Source: Bifidobacterium amazonense
GTDB taxonomy: Bacteria > Actinomycetota > Actinomycetes > Actinomycetales > Bifidobacteriaceae
Length of the DNA: 64,000 bases
Direction of reading: 5' to 3'
Assembly (NCBI RefSeq): GCF_018555435.2
Contig: NZ_JAFEJT020000001.1
Span: forward strand, 1 to 64,000
Made by a program: the position numbers and the translations under genes
Notes under the pieces: generated by a model
Seen by the model: only the letters and a program-made list of their open reading frames with translations
What the model was told of the DNA's origin: nothing
Database searches by the model: none
Shown here: piece by piece, positions 27,253 to 35,918 of the stretch
How the letters are laid out: every line of letters starts with the position of its first letter
Position numbering within the stretch: the stretch's first letter is position 1

Positions 27253-28590
27253 ATGGATAAACAGCAGGAGTTTGCGCTGCGCACGGTCGAGGAACGCGAC
27301 GTGCGCTTTATTCGGTTGTGGTTCACCGACGTTCTGGGCACGCTGAAATCCGTGGCCATCGCGCCGGCCGAGCTGGAGGCCGCGTTCGAGGAGGGGCTCG
27401 GATTCGACGGTTCGGCGATCGAGGGCATGACGCGCGTTTCGGAGGACGACATGATCGTCCAGCCCGACCCGTCGACCTTCCAGATCCTGCCGTGGCGCGG
27501 CGGTCCGCAGGGCACCGCGCGCATGTTCTGCGACATCCTCACCCCCGACGGCGAGCCGTCGCTCGGCGATCCGCGCCATGTGCTCAAGCGCGCGCTCGCC
27601 AAGGCGAAGGAGAAGGGCTTCACGTTCTACGTGCACCCCGAGATCGAGTTCTACCTGTTCGAATCCCAGGACGACTGGTCCAAGGCCCCGACCCCGATCG
27701 ACGAGGGCGGCTATTTCGACCACGTGCCGCGCAGCCCCGGCATGGACTTCCGCCGCGCCACCGTGAACATGCTCGAGCAGATGGGCATCTCGGTGGAATA
27801 CTCGCATCACGAGGCCGGCCCCGGCCAGAACGAGATCGATCTGCGCTACGCCGACGCGCTGACGACGGCGGACAACATCATGACCTTCCGCACGGTGGTC
27901 AAGGAGATCTCGCTGGAGCGCGGCATCCACGCCAGCTTCATGCCGAAGCCCCTGGCCGACGCGCCGGGCTCCGGCATGCACACCCACCTGAGCCTGTTCG
28001 AGGGCGACGCGAACGCCTTCTACGAGGCCGGCCAGGAGTTCAACATGTCGATGACGGCCCGCCAGTTCGCGGCAGGCATCCTCTACCATGCGGCCGAGAT
28101 CTGCGCGGTCACCGACCAGTACGTCAACTCGTACAAGCGCCTGTGGGGCGGCAACGAGGCCCCCAGCTACATCTGCTGGGGCCACAACAACCGTTCCGCG
28201 CTGCTGCGCATCCCGCAGTACAAGCCCGGCAAGGGCAATTCCGCCCGCATGGAGTTCCGTGCGCTCGACCCGGTCGCCAACCCCTACCTCGCATACTCGG
28301 TGCTGCTGGCCGCCGGTCTCGACGGCATCGACAAGCAGATGACGCTCGGCGAGCCGACCAGCGACGACGTGTGGGAGCTGACCGACGAGGAACGTCAGGC
28401 GATGGGCATCCAGCCGCTGCCGGAGTCCCTCGACGAGGCGCTCAAGATCATGGAGAAGTCCGACTTCGTGGCCGACGTGCTCGGCGAGCACGCCTTCGAG
28501 TACTTCATCCGCAACAAGCGGCAGGAGTGGGAGGCGTACCGCAGCCAGGTCACGCCGTACGAGCTCAAGACGTACCTGCCCAAGTTGTAG
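27253..28590 (+). CDS. glnA: Glutamine synthetase, type I
   Basis: 445 aa, the length of GSI-alpha enzymes. It makes glutamine from glutamate, ammonia and ATP. Seen: the N-terminal beta-grasp (DVRFIRLWFTDVLGTLKS), the Asp latch region GLGFDGSAIEGM, metal ligands in HPEIEFYLFES and HHEAGPGQNEIDLRYADAL, the ATP site PLADAPGSGMHTHLSLF, and NNRSALLRIP. At the adenylylation position of beta-type enzymes (NLYDLPPEE) the sequence is DDVWELTDEE, with Trp374 instead of Tyr, so it should not be controlled by GlnE. Its TAG stop is also the first half of the next gene's -10 hexamer. Confidence 0.95.
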   Translation: MDKQQEFALRTVEERDVRFIRLWFTDVLGTLKSVAIAPAELEAAFEEGLGFDGSAIEGMTRVSEDDMIVQPDPSTFQILPWRGGPQGTARMFCDILTPDGEPSLGDPRHVLKRALAKAKEKGFTFYVHPEIEFYLFESQDDWSKAPTPIDEGGYFDHVPRSPGMDFRRATVNMLEQMGISVEYSHHEAGPGQNEIDLRYADALTTADNIMTFRTVVKEISLERGIHASFMPKPLADAPGSGMHTHLSLFEGDANAFYEAGQEFNMSMTARQFAAGILYHAAEICAVTDQYVNSYKRLWGGNEAPSYICWGHNNRSALLRIPQYKPGKGNSARMEFRALDPVANPYLAYSVLLAAGLDGIDKQMTLGEPTSDDVWELTDEERQAMGIQPLPESLDEALKIMEKSDFVADVLGEHAFEYFIRNKRQEWEAYRSQVTPYELKTYLPKL

Positions 28591-28593
28591 TAT
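28588..28593 (+). promoter_or_regulatory. Putative -10 element overlapping the glnA stop
   Basis: TAGTAT: its first three bases are the glnA stop codon. The MFS gene ATG begins 6 bases later and has no ribosome binding site, so a leaderless transcript is likely, besides read-through from glnA. Confidence 0.4.
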
Positions 28594-28599
28594 CGTCCC

Positions 28600-29808
28600 A
28601 TGACCTCAACCAAGAACGCGGGTGCCGTCGGCACCCGCTTTTTTACGCTTCCAGTCGTCACGCTCATCGCGATCAGCTTCATGCTGGGCATGAGCGAGTT
28701 CATCGTCGTCGGCATCCTGCCGGACATCGCCAAGGGCCTGTCCGTCTCCGAAGTAACGGTCGGCAACCTCGTGTCGCTGTTCGCGTTCGTCTACGCGCCG
28801 GTCACGCCGCTCGGCTCCGCGCTGTCGGCTCGCTTCCCGCGCTTCGCCACGCATCTGACGCTGATGGGCGTCTTCCTCGCGGGCAACGTGCTGTGCGCGT
28901 TCGCGCCGAACTACGCCGTGCTCGTCGTCGCGCGCATCATGATCGCGCTCGTCTCCGGCACGCTGGTGGCCATCGCGATGACCTACGCGCCCGACGTGAC
29001 CACCGACCGGTACCGCACCAAGTTCATCGCATGGGTGTTCTCCGGCTTCTCGATCGCGTCGGTGGTCGGCGTGCCGGTCGGCACGTGGATCGCGAACACG
29101 TTCGGCTGGCGCTGGTCGTTCCATTTGATCGACCTGCTCACCGTCGCGCTCATCGTGATGATGCTGCTCGTGCTGCCGCGTAACAGCCACCTGATGAAGG
29201 TCGGGTTCCTGCCGCAGTTCCGTCTGTTCTTCGACCGGCGCATCTGGCTCGGCGTGCTCGCCGTCGTCTTCGGCGCGGGCTCCAGCTACGTGTTCTACAC
29301 GTATCTGACGCCGATCATGCGCGACGAGGTCCACATTCCGGAACAGTATCTGAGCATCGGTCTCGTCGTCTACGGCGTGGCCTGCCTGTGGAGCAACCTG
29401 TACGCCGGCAAGCTCGCCGAACGCGGCAGGGGAGTGGAGCCGCTCTACCATCTGCGCTGGGTGTTCCTCGCGCACGGCGTGCTCCTGTGCTCGCTCGCGC
29501 TGGCCCGCGTGATCCCGGTCTACGGCGCGATCCTGCTCATCGTGCTCGGCATGTTCATGTACCTGTTCAACGCCTCGTCGCAGGTGCTGTACATGGATGT
29601 GGCCGCCGAGGCGCACCCCGGTTCGATGAACCTCGCCGCCTCGCTCAACTCGATGTCGTTCAACATCGGCATCGCGATCGGCTCGGCCGTCGGCGGTCTG
29701 GTCAACGACCATCTGGGCCTGGCCTGGCTTGGTCCGGTCGGCGCGGTCTTCTCGCTGTGCGCGGTCGCGACGACGCTCTCGATGGGCCGCTACCTCAAGA
29801 AGGACTAG
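28600..29808 (+). CDS. MFS transporter, DHA1 (AraJ/YdhP-like) family
   Basis: 402 aa with 12 predicted helices. Helix 1 carries FMLGMSEFIVVGILPDIA, the usual start of DHA1 efflux proteins such as AraJ, YdhP and PbuE. The loop between helices 2 and 3 is GSALSARFPR in place of the classical GxLaDrxGrk motif A. The antiporter motif C is seen as GFSIASVVGVPVGTWIANTFGWRW in helix 5 (two parts, G-rich). Export of sugars, purines or drugs is possible; the substrate is unknown. It follows glnA by 9 bases and converges with the next gene 22 bases away. Confidence 0.85.
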   Translation: MTSTKNAGAVGTRFFTLPVVTLIAISFMLGMSEFIVVGILPDIAKGLSVSEVTVGNLVSLFAFVYAPVTPLGSALSARFPRFATHLTLMGVFLAGNVLCAFAPNYAVLVVARIMIALVSGTLVAIAMTYAPDVTTDRYRTKFIAWVFSGFSIASVVGVPVGTWIANTFGWRWSFHLIDLLTVALIVMMLLVLPRNSHLMKVGFLPQFRLFFDRRIWLGVLAVVFGAGSSYVFYTYLTPIMRDEVHIPEQYLSIGLVVYGVACLWSNLYAGKLAERGRGVEPLYHLRWVFLAHGVLLCSLALARVIPVYGAILLIVLGMFMYLFNASSQVLYMDVAAEAHPGSMNLAASLNSMSFNIGIAIGSAVGGLVNDHLGLAWLGPVGAVFSLCAVATTLSMGRYLKKD

Positions 29809-29830
29809 CCGTCGCGTTTCGGCGTATCGC

Positions 29831-30823
29831 TCATCGCATCGCGCCGAACCAGCTCTGGTAGATGATCGCGAAATTGCGGTTGCCGTAGCTTGAACAGGCG
29901 TCGCCCTCGCCGGCCCCGGCCGCGAGCGCGGCGTCGTTCGGCTGGTACGGCGTGTAGATGTACAGCAGCGCGGTCGCCTTGTTGCGGATGTACACGTCGG
30001 TGCCGCCGCAGCCCGCGTTCGGATGGTACTGGATGTAGTTCAGCGCGTCCGCATGGTAGCCGTACCGGTCCTCGTGCGCGACGTAGTATTGGTAGCGCGC
30101 GGCCGAACCGTACACCTGATTGAAGAATCCGGCGTATTTCGGATCGCAGCTGTCGTCGTCCGGGCAGCTGAGCCCCATCGCGGCCTTGTACTGGAATGCG
30201 GTCGGCTTGGTCGCGGTGACAAGCTGCTGCTCCTTCTGCATGACGGTGAGCAGCACCTTGGGACTGATGCCGCAGGCTCGCGCCGATTTGGCGATGATCG
30301 CGGCCGCGGTCTCCCTCTTCGCTCCCTGATAGGCCGCGCAGTATTCGTCGGCCGGCTTGTCGGACGTGGCGAAGGTCTTGGCTTTCAGGCACTGGTCGCC
30401 GGAGCAGTCCGCGCCGTGCTCGTCGAGGAACGACTGGATCTCCGCCTCGCTCATCGCGTCCGCGTTGAAGAACTGGCCGTCGGAGATGATGTCGCCCGGG
30501 TCGAAGTCGTAGATCTGCGTCAGTTCCAGCTGTCTCGCCTCGGCCGTGCGCACGGCGATGCGCCACTGCACGAAGCGAACGGAGAAGACGGACAGCGCGA
30601 TCACGCACACGATCGTCGTCAGCGTGACCAGCATGGTCTTGATCCGCCCCGCGGGGGAGAGGGACCGCCACCGGCGTTTCCACTGCTCCGGCGTCATCGG
30701 CACCGTCGGGGTCGTCTTGCGTCGTTTCGTTCCGGCATCGGTCCGATCTGCACGCCGGGTTCGTTTCGTATGCCGCGTCTGTTTGGTCTGTTTCTGTTGC
30801 TTTTGCTGCTTCTGCTGTGCCAT
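29831..30823 (-). CDS. Membrane-anchored extracytoplasmic protein, lysozyme-like fold suspected
   Basis: 330 aa. The N-terminus is a Gln/Lys/Arg/Thr-rich cytoplasmic tail (residues 1-60, with a QKQQKQQK repeat), followed by one helix (about 62-84) and an outside domain. The domain has several Cys and the pattern GISPKVLLTVMQKEQQLVT, then AMGLSCPDDDSCDPKYAGFF, YIQYHPNAGCGGTDVYIRN and SYGNRNFAIIYQSWFG. This pattern is shared by many actinobacterial secreted proteins, some labelled 'hemagglutinin'. The Glu in QKEQQL sits as the acid does in transglycosylases, so a cell-wall hydrolase is possible but unproven. The start at 30823 follows TACAAT by 9 bases. Confidence 0.7.
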   Translation of the reverse strand: MAQQKQQKQQKQTKQTRHTKRTRRADRTDAGTKRRKTTPTVPMTPEQWKRRWRSLSPAGRIKTMLVTLTTIVCVIALSVFSVRFVQWRIAVRTAEARQLELTQIYDFDPGDIISDGQFFNADAMSEAEIQSFLDEHGADCSGDQCLKAKTFATSDKPADEYCAAYQGAKRETAAAIIAKSARACGISPKVLLTVMQKEQQLVTATKPTAFQYKAAMGLSCPDDDSCDPKYAGFFNQVYGSAARYQYYVAHEDRYGYHADALNYIQYHPNAGCGGTDVYIRNKATALLYIYTPYQPNDAALAAGAGEGDACSSYGNRNFAIIYQSWFGAMR

Positions 30824-30832
30824 CGCAGCGTC

Positions 30833-30838
30833 ATTGTA
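30833..30838 (-). promoter_or_regulatory. Putative -10 element of the membrane-anchored protein gene
   Basis: TACAAT on the minus strand, 9 bases before the ATG at 30823, without a ribosome binding site. Confidence 0.4.
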
Positions 30839-30863
30839 GTCGTCCCGCCCGGGACCGGAAACG

Positions 30864-30907
30864 GAACGGGCCAAGACGGGACGAAACCGTCACGCCTTGG
30901 CCCGTTC
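30864..30907 (-). terminator. Hairpin terminator of hrpA
   Basis: GAACGGGCCAAG at 30864-30875 pairs perfectly with 30896-30907; an inner ACGG/CCGT pair extends the stem. It starts 11 bases past the hrpA stop. Confidence 0.65.
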
Positions 30908-30918
30908 GGCATCGGAGG

Positions 30919-33900
30919 CTATGCCAGCGCCTTCTTGATGCGGTTGAGGCTCACCGGCTTGACGGTGCCGAGCTCCTGCGCCCACAGGGACACGTAGAAC
31001 TCCTCGAGCATCCAGCGCGCGGCGTCCGCCTTCTTGGCCAGCTCCTCGTGCCGTGGGCCGGCCGGCTCGGCCTTGGCGCGGGCCTTGGCCTTGTCGACCA
31101 GCTGTCGGGCCTCGTCGGCCTCCCACGCCCAGCGCACGTCGCGGTTCTTGTCCGCCTTCGCCTTGGTCAGGCGCATCATGTCCGCCTGCAGATATCGTGG
31201 GATGTTCGCCAGCGCGTCCGGGGGAGCGGCGCCGACGAATCCGGGGAATACAAGCGTCGCGATATGCTCGCGCACCGATTGCAGCACCGACAGCATCGGC
31301 AGGTCGGCCTTGCCGGACACGGCCTTGTCGACCTCCGCATAGCGTTTGAGGATCGTGATCACGTCGTGCGAGACCGCGTATACGGTGTCCTCGAAGATCT
31401 CGGTGACGCCCAGCACCGCGTCGGCGAGCGCATCGTCGTCCGGCAGCGTGTCCACCTTCGGCAACAGCCGCTTGACCGCGGCCAGCTGCAGGTCCTCCAC
31501 CAGATCCTTGGTGGACTTGTACGGGGCCGAGGCGAGCATAAGCGCCTCCGCGCCGAGCCAGCGCGACGAGATGCGTTCGGACGGCAGCCGCAGCGTGTCG
31601 AGCGCGCCGTGCCAGAGCATGTCGGCGCGCGACTCGGTGGTCGCGCCCGCCTTGTGCAGCAGGTTCGCCTGTTCGACGAGTCTGCCCTGATCGGCGGCGC
31701 GATCGGCCTGCCTCTTGACCATCTGCCGCGCCGACGCCTCCGCTTCGGCCGCGAACCTTCGCTGCAGTTCGACCAGCGACTTGCCGGATCCCAGCACCTT
31801 GACCGGCCCGCGTCCGCCGCGCCGTCCGCGAGCGTTCTTCGGCGCAGGCAGCTGCTGTTCGACCGCGAACGTCATGCGCAGATACGGCGACAGCTTCTCC
31901 CACAGGTCGCCGGTGAGCACCTCGGGGTGGATCTGCGCGCCGACGGTCGCGATCGCCGCCTGCGTGAACACGTGCGGCAGGTCGGGCCAGGCGGCGCCGG
32001 CCGCATCGGCCGCATCGTCCGGCGGCAGGTTCGGCCTGTTGCGTTCGCCGGAACCGGGCAGGTCGGGATAATGCTCGTCGATCCACGTGCGGATCTTGCG
32101 GGCCGTGTCCGGCGCGGGCACGAACTGCACGCGCAGCGTCTTCGGCAGCGACTTGATGAGCCCCACGATCAGCTCGTCGAGCAGACCGGGCACGTTCCAG
32201 CTGAACTGCGCGGGCGTGAGCCTGGAGAGCGCCTTGAGCGGGATATGCACGGTCACGCCGTCGTGCGGGTCATGCGGATCGTACACGTAGCTCAGACGCA
32301 GGTCGATCGGCTGGCCGTCGGTGCCGAGCGTATGCCAATGGTCCGGATAGTCCGCCAGGCTCACCGATTCGGCCGAGGCGAGGCGTTCGACCTTGTCAGG
32401 GTCGAAGTCGAGCAGGTGCGGGTGCTCGTCGTGCTCCTTCCTCCACCATTTGGCCAGATCCGCCACGCACGTCACGTCGTTCGGGATCACCGACTGGTAG
32501 AAGTCGAACAGGTCCTCGTCACTGACCGTTTCGGCCAGCTGACGCGTACGGCTCGCGTCGTCGGCCGCCTCGTCGAGGATGTCGCGGTTGCGGCCCACGA
32601 ACTCGTCGTAGCTGAACCGCTGCTGGATGTCGCCCTCGACCAGACCCTGCCGCAGCAGGAAGTCACGCGCCTCAAGCGGATTGATGCGCCCCCACTGCAC
32701 GGTGCGGTCCTGCACGATCGGCAGGCCGTACAGCAGCACCTTCGCGCTCGCCACTGCCGAGCCGCGCGAACCCGACCAGTGCGGCTCCGCGTACGTGGTG
32801 CGCGTGAGCTGGCCGGCCAGCGGCTCCGCCCACGCCGGGTCGATCGCCGCCGAATAGCGGGCCCACAGGCGGCTCGTCTCCACGAGCTCCGTGCTCATCA
32901 CCCACGGCGGCGTGGACTTGGCCACGCTCGAGGCGGGGAACAGCGCGAAATGCGTGCCGCGGGCGCCCTGATAGTCGTTCTTCGCCATCTTCTGCGCACG
33001 CTTGATCGCCTTCGCGCGCGCCGCGCCCTTCAGCCCGGTGAAGTCGGACGCCTTCGGCTCGCGGATGATCTGCATGCCCATCATCGACAGCAGTCCGGCG
33101 AGCATCGACGTGTGGATGCCACGGTCGTCCCACGAGCAGCGCAGCGAACCGGCGGCCTGCTGGTTGATCGGCAGCTGGCGCACCTCCAGACCGGGACGCG
33201 ACGCGGGCTGCGGAGAGCCGACCGTGAACTTGAGCTCATGGCACATGTCGGTGAGCTGGTTCACCAGATCCTTCCACTGGCGCACGCGCATCCAACTGAA
33301 GTACTCGGTCTTGCAGATGCGGCGCAGCGCCGAATTGCTCGGCTCGCCGTCAGCCTGGAAGATGCGGTCCCAGATGTTGAGCGCGGTCAGATAGTCGCTC
33401 GTCGGATCGGCGTAGCGGTTGTGGATGCGGTCGGCCTCGTCCCTCGCCTCGTCCGGGCGCTCGCGCGGATCCTGCAGGCTCAGGAACGCGACGATCACGA
33501 GCACCGCGGCCAGCGTGTCCGGCGTGGTCGACTTCGCCGCCTCGATCACCATGCGTCCCAAGCGCACGTCGATCGGGATGCGCGCGAGCTGCCGGCCGAT
33601 GTGCGTGAGCACCACCTCGCCGCGCTTGCGGGCCACGGCCTTGAGCTCGGTCAGCTCGTTGAAGCCGTCCGAGACGGCCTTCATGTCCGGCGGGTCGATG
33701 AACCCGAAGTTCGTCACGTCCTCGGCCGTGCGCGCCACGCCGACCGACAGCATGTGCAGCACGACAGCGCCCAGCGACGTGCGCAGGATCTCCGGTTCGG
33801 TGAACCGCGGGCGCGTCTCGTAGTCCTCGCGCGAATACAGGCGGATCGCGATGCCGTCGGCGATACGGCCGCATCGGCCGCTCCTCTGGTCGGCGCTCGC

Positions 33901-35055
33901 CTGCGAGATCGGTTCGATCGGAAGCCTCTGCACCTTCGCGGTCTTCGAGTAGCGGGAGATGCGCGCGGTGCCCGGGTCGACCACGTAGCGGATGCCCGGC
34001 ACCGTCAGCGACGTCTCGGCCACGTTCGTGGCGATCACGATGCGCTGATGCGTATGCGGCTCGAACACGCGATGCTGATCCTTGGCCGACAGCCTCGCGA
34101 ACAGCGGCATGATCTCGATCGCGTCCGGCCGGCGCATGTCGTCGGCGCGCGGACCGTAATGGCGGCGCAGCGCGTTCTCGAACTCGTGGATGTCGCGCTC
34201 GCCGGAGGCGAACACGAGGATGTCGCGCGCGCCGCGCTCGTGGCTCGAATGGATGACCAGTTCGGCGCAGGCGCGGGCGACCGCGGTCGGCATGTCCATG
34301 TCCGTGTCGCGGCCGCCCCCGTTGCCGTTCCGGTCGGAGGCGCTCGGCGCGGCGGACAATTCGGCGTACGCCTCCTCGCCGGGCAGCGCGCCCGTTTCGA
34401 AGCCGGGCACGTTGCGCATCAGCGCCGGCGCGGTGCCGAGCGGCTCGTACACGATCTGCACGGGGAACGTACGGCCCGAGACCTCGATCACCGGCACCTT
34501 CTCGTGCAGCGCGTGCTCGAAATGCTCCTTGAACTTCACCGAATCGATCGTCGCCGACGTGATCACGAGCTTGAGATCACGTCGCTGCGGCAGCAGGGCG
34601 GTCAGATAGCCGAGCAGAAAGTCGATGTTGAGGCTGCGTTCGTGCGCCTCGTCGATGACGATCGTGTCGTATTGGCTGAGCTTGGGATCGCGCTGGATCT
34701 GCGCGAGCAGAATGCCGTCGGTGACCACGCGCAGGCGCGTCTTCGGCGAGCTTTCATCGGTGAAACGCACCTGATAGCCGACCTCGTCGCCCAGCCGCAC
34801 GCCCATCTCCGCGGCGATGCGTTCGGCGACCGTGCGAGCGGCCAGACGACGCGGCTGCGTGTGCACGATCTGCCGGCCGTGGGATCCACGCCCCAGTTCC
34901 AGCAGGATCTTCGGCAGCTGCGTGGTCTTGCCCGAGCCGGTCTGACCGGACACGATCACGACCTGGCTGTGACGGACGGCCTCGGCGATCTCGTCGCGCG
35001 CGGCCGACACCGGCAGTTCGGATGGATATTCGAATTTCATATGTTCCTGACTCAT
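30919..35055 (-). CDS. hrpA: ATP-dependent RNA helicase HrpA (DEAH box)
   Basis: 1378 aa, normal for long actinobacterial HrpA. Motifs in order: Walker A GQTGSGKTTQLPK, TQPRRLAART (Ia), DEAHERSLNIDFLLGY (II), ITSATID (III), ATNVAETSLTVPGIRYVVDPG (V), and QRSGRCGRIADG (VI). The helicase-associated and OB regions and the long HrpA C-terminal DUF3418 segment follow. HrpA unwinds RNA and rescues stalled or collided ribosomes in E. coli. The start is either ATG 35055 (MSQEHMKFEYP) or ATG 35040 (MKFEYP), the latter with a weak AGGA upstream. It is followed by its own terminator. Confidence 0.95.
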   Translation of the reverse strand: MSQEHMKFEYPSELPVSAARDEIAEAVRHSQVVIVSGQTGSGKTTQLPKILLELGRGSHGRQIVHTQPRRLAARTVAERIAAEMGVRLGDEVGYQVRFTDESSPKTRLRVVTDGILLAQIQRDPKLSQYDTIVIDEAHERSLNIDFLLGYLTALLPQRRDLKLVITSATIDSVKFKEHFEHALHEKVPVIEVSGRTFPVQIVYEPLGTAPALMRNVPGFETGALPGEEAYAELSAAPSASDRNGNGGGRDTDMDMPTAVARACAELVIHSSHERGARDILVFASGERDIHEFENALRRHYGPRADDMRRPDAIEIMPLFARLSAKDQHRVFEPHTHQRIVIATNVAETSLTVPGIRYVVDPGTARISRYSKTAKVQRLPIEPISQASADQRSGRCGRIADGIAIRLYSREDYETRPRFTEPEILRTSLGAVVLHMLSVGVARTAEDVTNFGFIDPPDMKAVSDGFNELTELKAVARKRGEVVLTHIGRQLARIPIDVRLGRMVIEAAKSTTPDTLAAVLVIVAFLSLQDPRERPDEARDEADRIHNRYADPTSDYLTALNIWDRIFQADGEPSNSALRRICKTEYFSWMRVRQWKDLVNQLTDMCHELKFTVGSPQPASRPGLEVRQLPINQQAAGSLRCSWDDRGIHTSMLAGLLSMMGMQIIREPKASDFTGLKGAARAKAIKRAQKMAKNDYQGARGTHFALFPASSVAKSTPPWVMSTELVETSRLWARYSAAIDPAWAEPLAGQLTRTTYAEPHWSGSRGSAVASAKVLLYGLPIVQDRTVQWGRINPLEARDFLLRQGLVEGDIQQRFSYDEFVGRNRDILDEAADDASRTRQLAETVSDEDLFDFYQSVIPNDVTCVADLAKWWRKEHDEHPHLLDFDPDKVERLASAESVSLADYPDHWHTLGTDGQPIDLRLSYVYDPHDPHDGVTVHIPLKALSRLTPAQFSWNVPGLLDELIVGLIKSLPKTLRVQFVPAPDTARKIRTWIDEHYPDLPGSGERNRPNLPPDDAADAAGAAWPDLPHVFTQAAIATVGAQIHPEVLTGDLWEKLSPYLRMTFAVEQQLPAPKNARGRRGGRGPVKVLGSGKSLVELQRRFAAEAEASARQMVKRQADRAADQGRLVEQANLLHKAGATTESRADMLWHGALDTLRLPSERISSRWLGAEALMLASAPYKSTKDLVEDLQLAAVKRLLPKVDTLPDDDALADAVLGVTEIFEDTVYAVSHDVITILKRYAEVDKAVSGKADLPMLSVLQSVREHIATLVFPGFVGAAPPDALANIPRYLQADMMRLTKAKADKNRDVRWAWEADEARQLVDKAKARAKAEPAGPRHEELAKKADAARWMLEEFYVSLWAQELGTVKPVSLNRIKKALA

Positions 35056-35117
35056 TGCATGTCTTGTCGGCGACCGATCTCCATCGGCCGCCGACGGCCC
35101 CGATCGACGGGCCTTCG

Positions 35118-35771
35118 CTAGTTGTTGCGCACCACTTCGATGACGCGGTATCCCTTGGCCGAATGGTACTTGGACACCTCGTAGCCCTCGCCGAGCTCAC
35201 CGGCCAGCCATGGAACCAGCGAATCCGCGCCGAGGTTCTTCTGCACCACCAGATACGCGACGCCCCCGTCCGGCTTCAGCCGCGGCAGCCACGCCATGAG
35301 CAGCGTGTGCAGCGCCTCCTTGCCGATGCGGATCGGCGGATTCGACCAGATCACGTCGAACAGAAGCCCGTCCGGCATCGTCTCGCACACGGCCGGCTGC
35401 GCCGCCGCGGGAACGCCGGACTCGTCGGTGCGCGTCGCATGCACGTTGCCGCATCCGTTGCGCTTCGCGTTCTCGACCGTCAGCTCCAACGCGCGCTCGT
35501 TCACATCCACCGCCCACACGTCGGCGGCCGGCGCGGCGAACGCCAACGACAGCGCCACCGGGCCCCAGCCGCAGCCCAGATCGAGGAACGCGCCGGACGA
35601 CGGCGGTTCGGGCACCTCACGCAGCAGCACCGACGTGCCCAGATCAAGCCGGGAGCCGGAAAATACGCCGTTCGACGTTTCGACGGGCACCTCACGCCCC
35701 TGCAACGTCACGTTCAGCGTGCGGCGCACGTCCTTCGAAGTGGGTTCGGCGGAAAAATACTGCTCGGCCAT
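35118..35771 (-). CDS. Class I SAM-dependent methyltransferase, RsmC-like
   Basis: 217 aa. The SAM motif I is GAFLDLGCGWGPVALSLA and the substrate motif is DVIWSNPPIRIGK, an NPPF/I-type motif found in methylases of exocyclic amino groups. The pattern matches the C-terminal catalytic half of RsmC (16S rRNA guanine-N2), without the N-terminal half, as is usual in Gram-positives. Target RNA not proven. The start follows CAAGGAGAGGC. hrpA follows on the same strand 62 bases later, so the two may be co-transcribed. Confidence 0.88.
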   Translation of the reverse strand: MAEQYFSAEPTSKDVRRTLNVTLQGREVPVETSNGVFSGSRLDLGTSVLLREVPEPPSSGAFLDLGCGWGPVALSLAFAAPAADVWAVDVNERALELTVENAKRNGCGNVHATRTDESGVPAAAQPAVCETMPDGLLFDVIWSNPPIRIGKEALHTLLMAWLPRLKPDGGVAYLVVQKNLGADSLVPWLAGELGEGYEVSKYHSAKGYRVIEVVRNN

Positions 35772-35918
35772 GCCTCTCCTTGCCTGCCTGCGCGCCGCCA
35801 TGCCGGCCGGCCCAATCCGGCCGTGAAGCTCGGCGCGAACTCCATGTCGTCCAAAACGATGATAATAAAGACCACCATAGTTCAATCGTGAGTCAAGAGA
35901 ACCAGTCGAGAGGTGCCA

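Noticed and set aside
30817-35121. Plus-strand frame of 1434 codons opposite hrpA
   Set aside because: A shadow of the helicase gene; R/L/V/H-rich, no recognisable domain.
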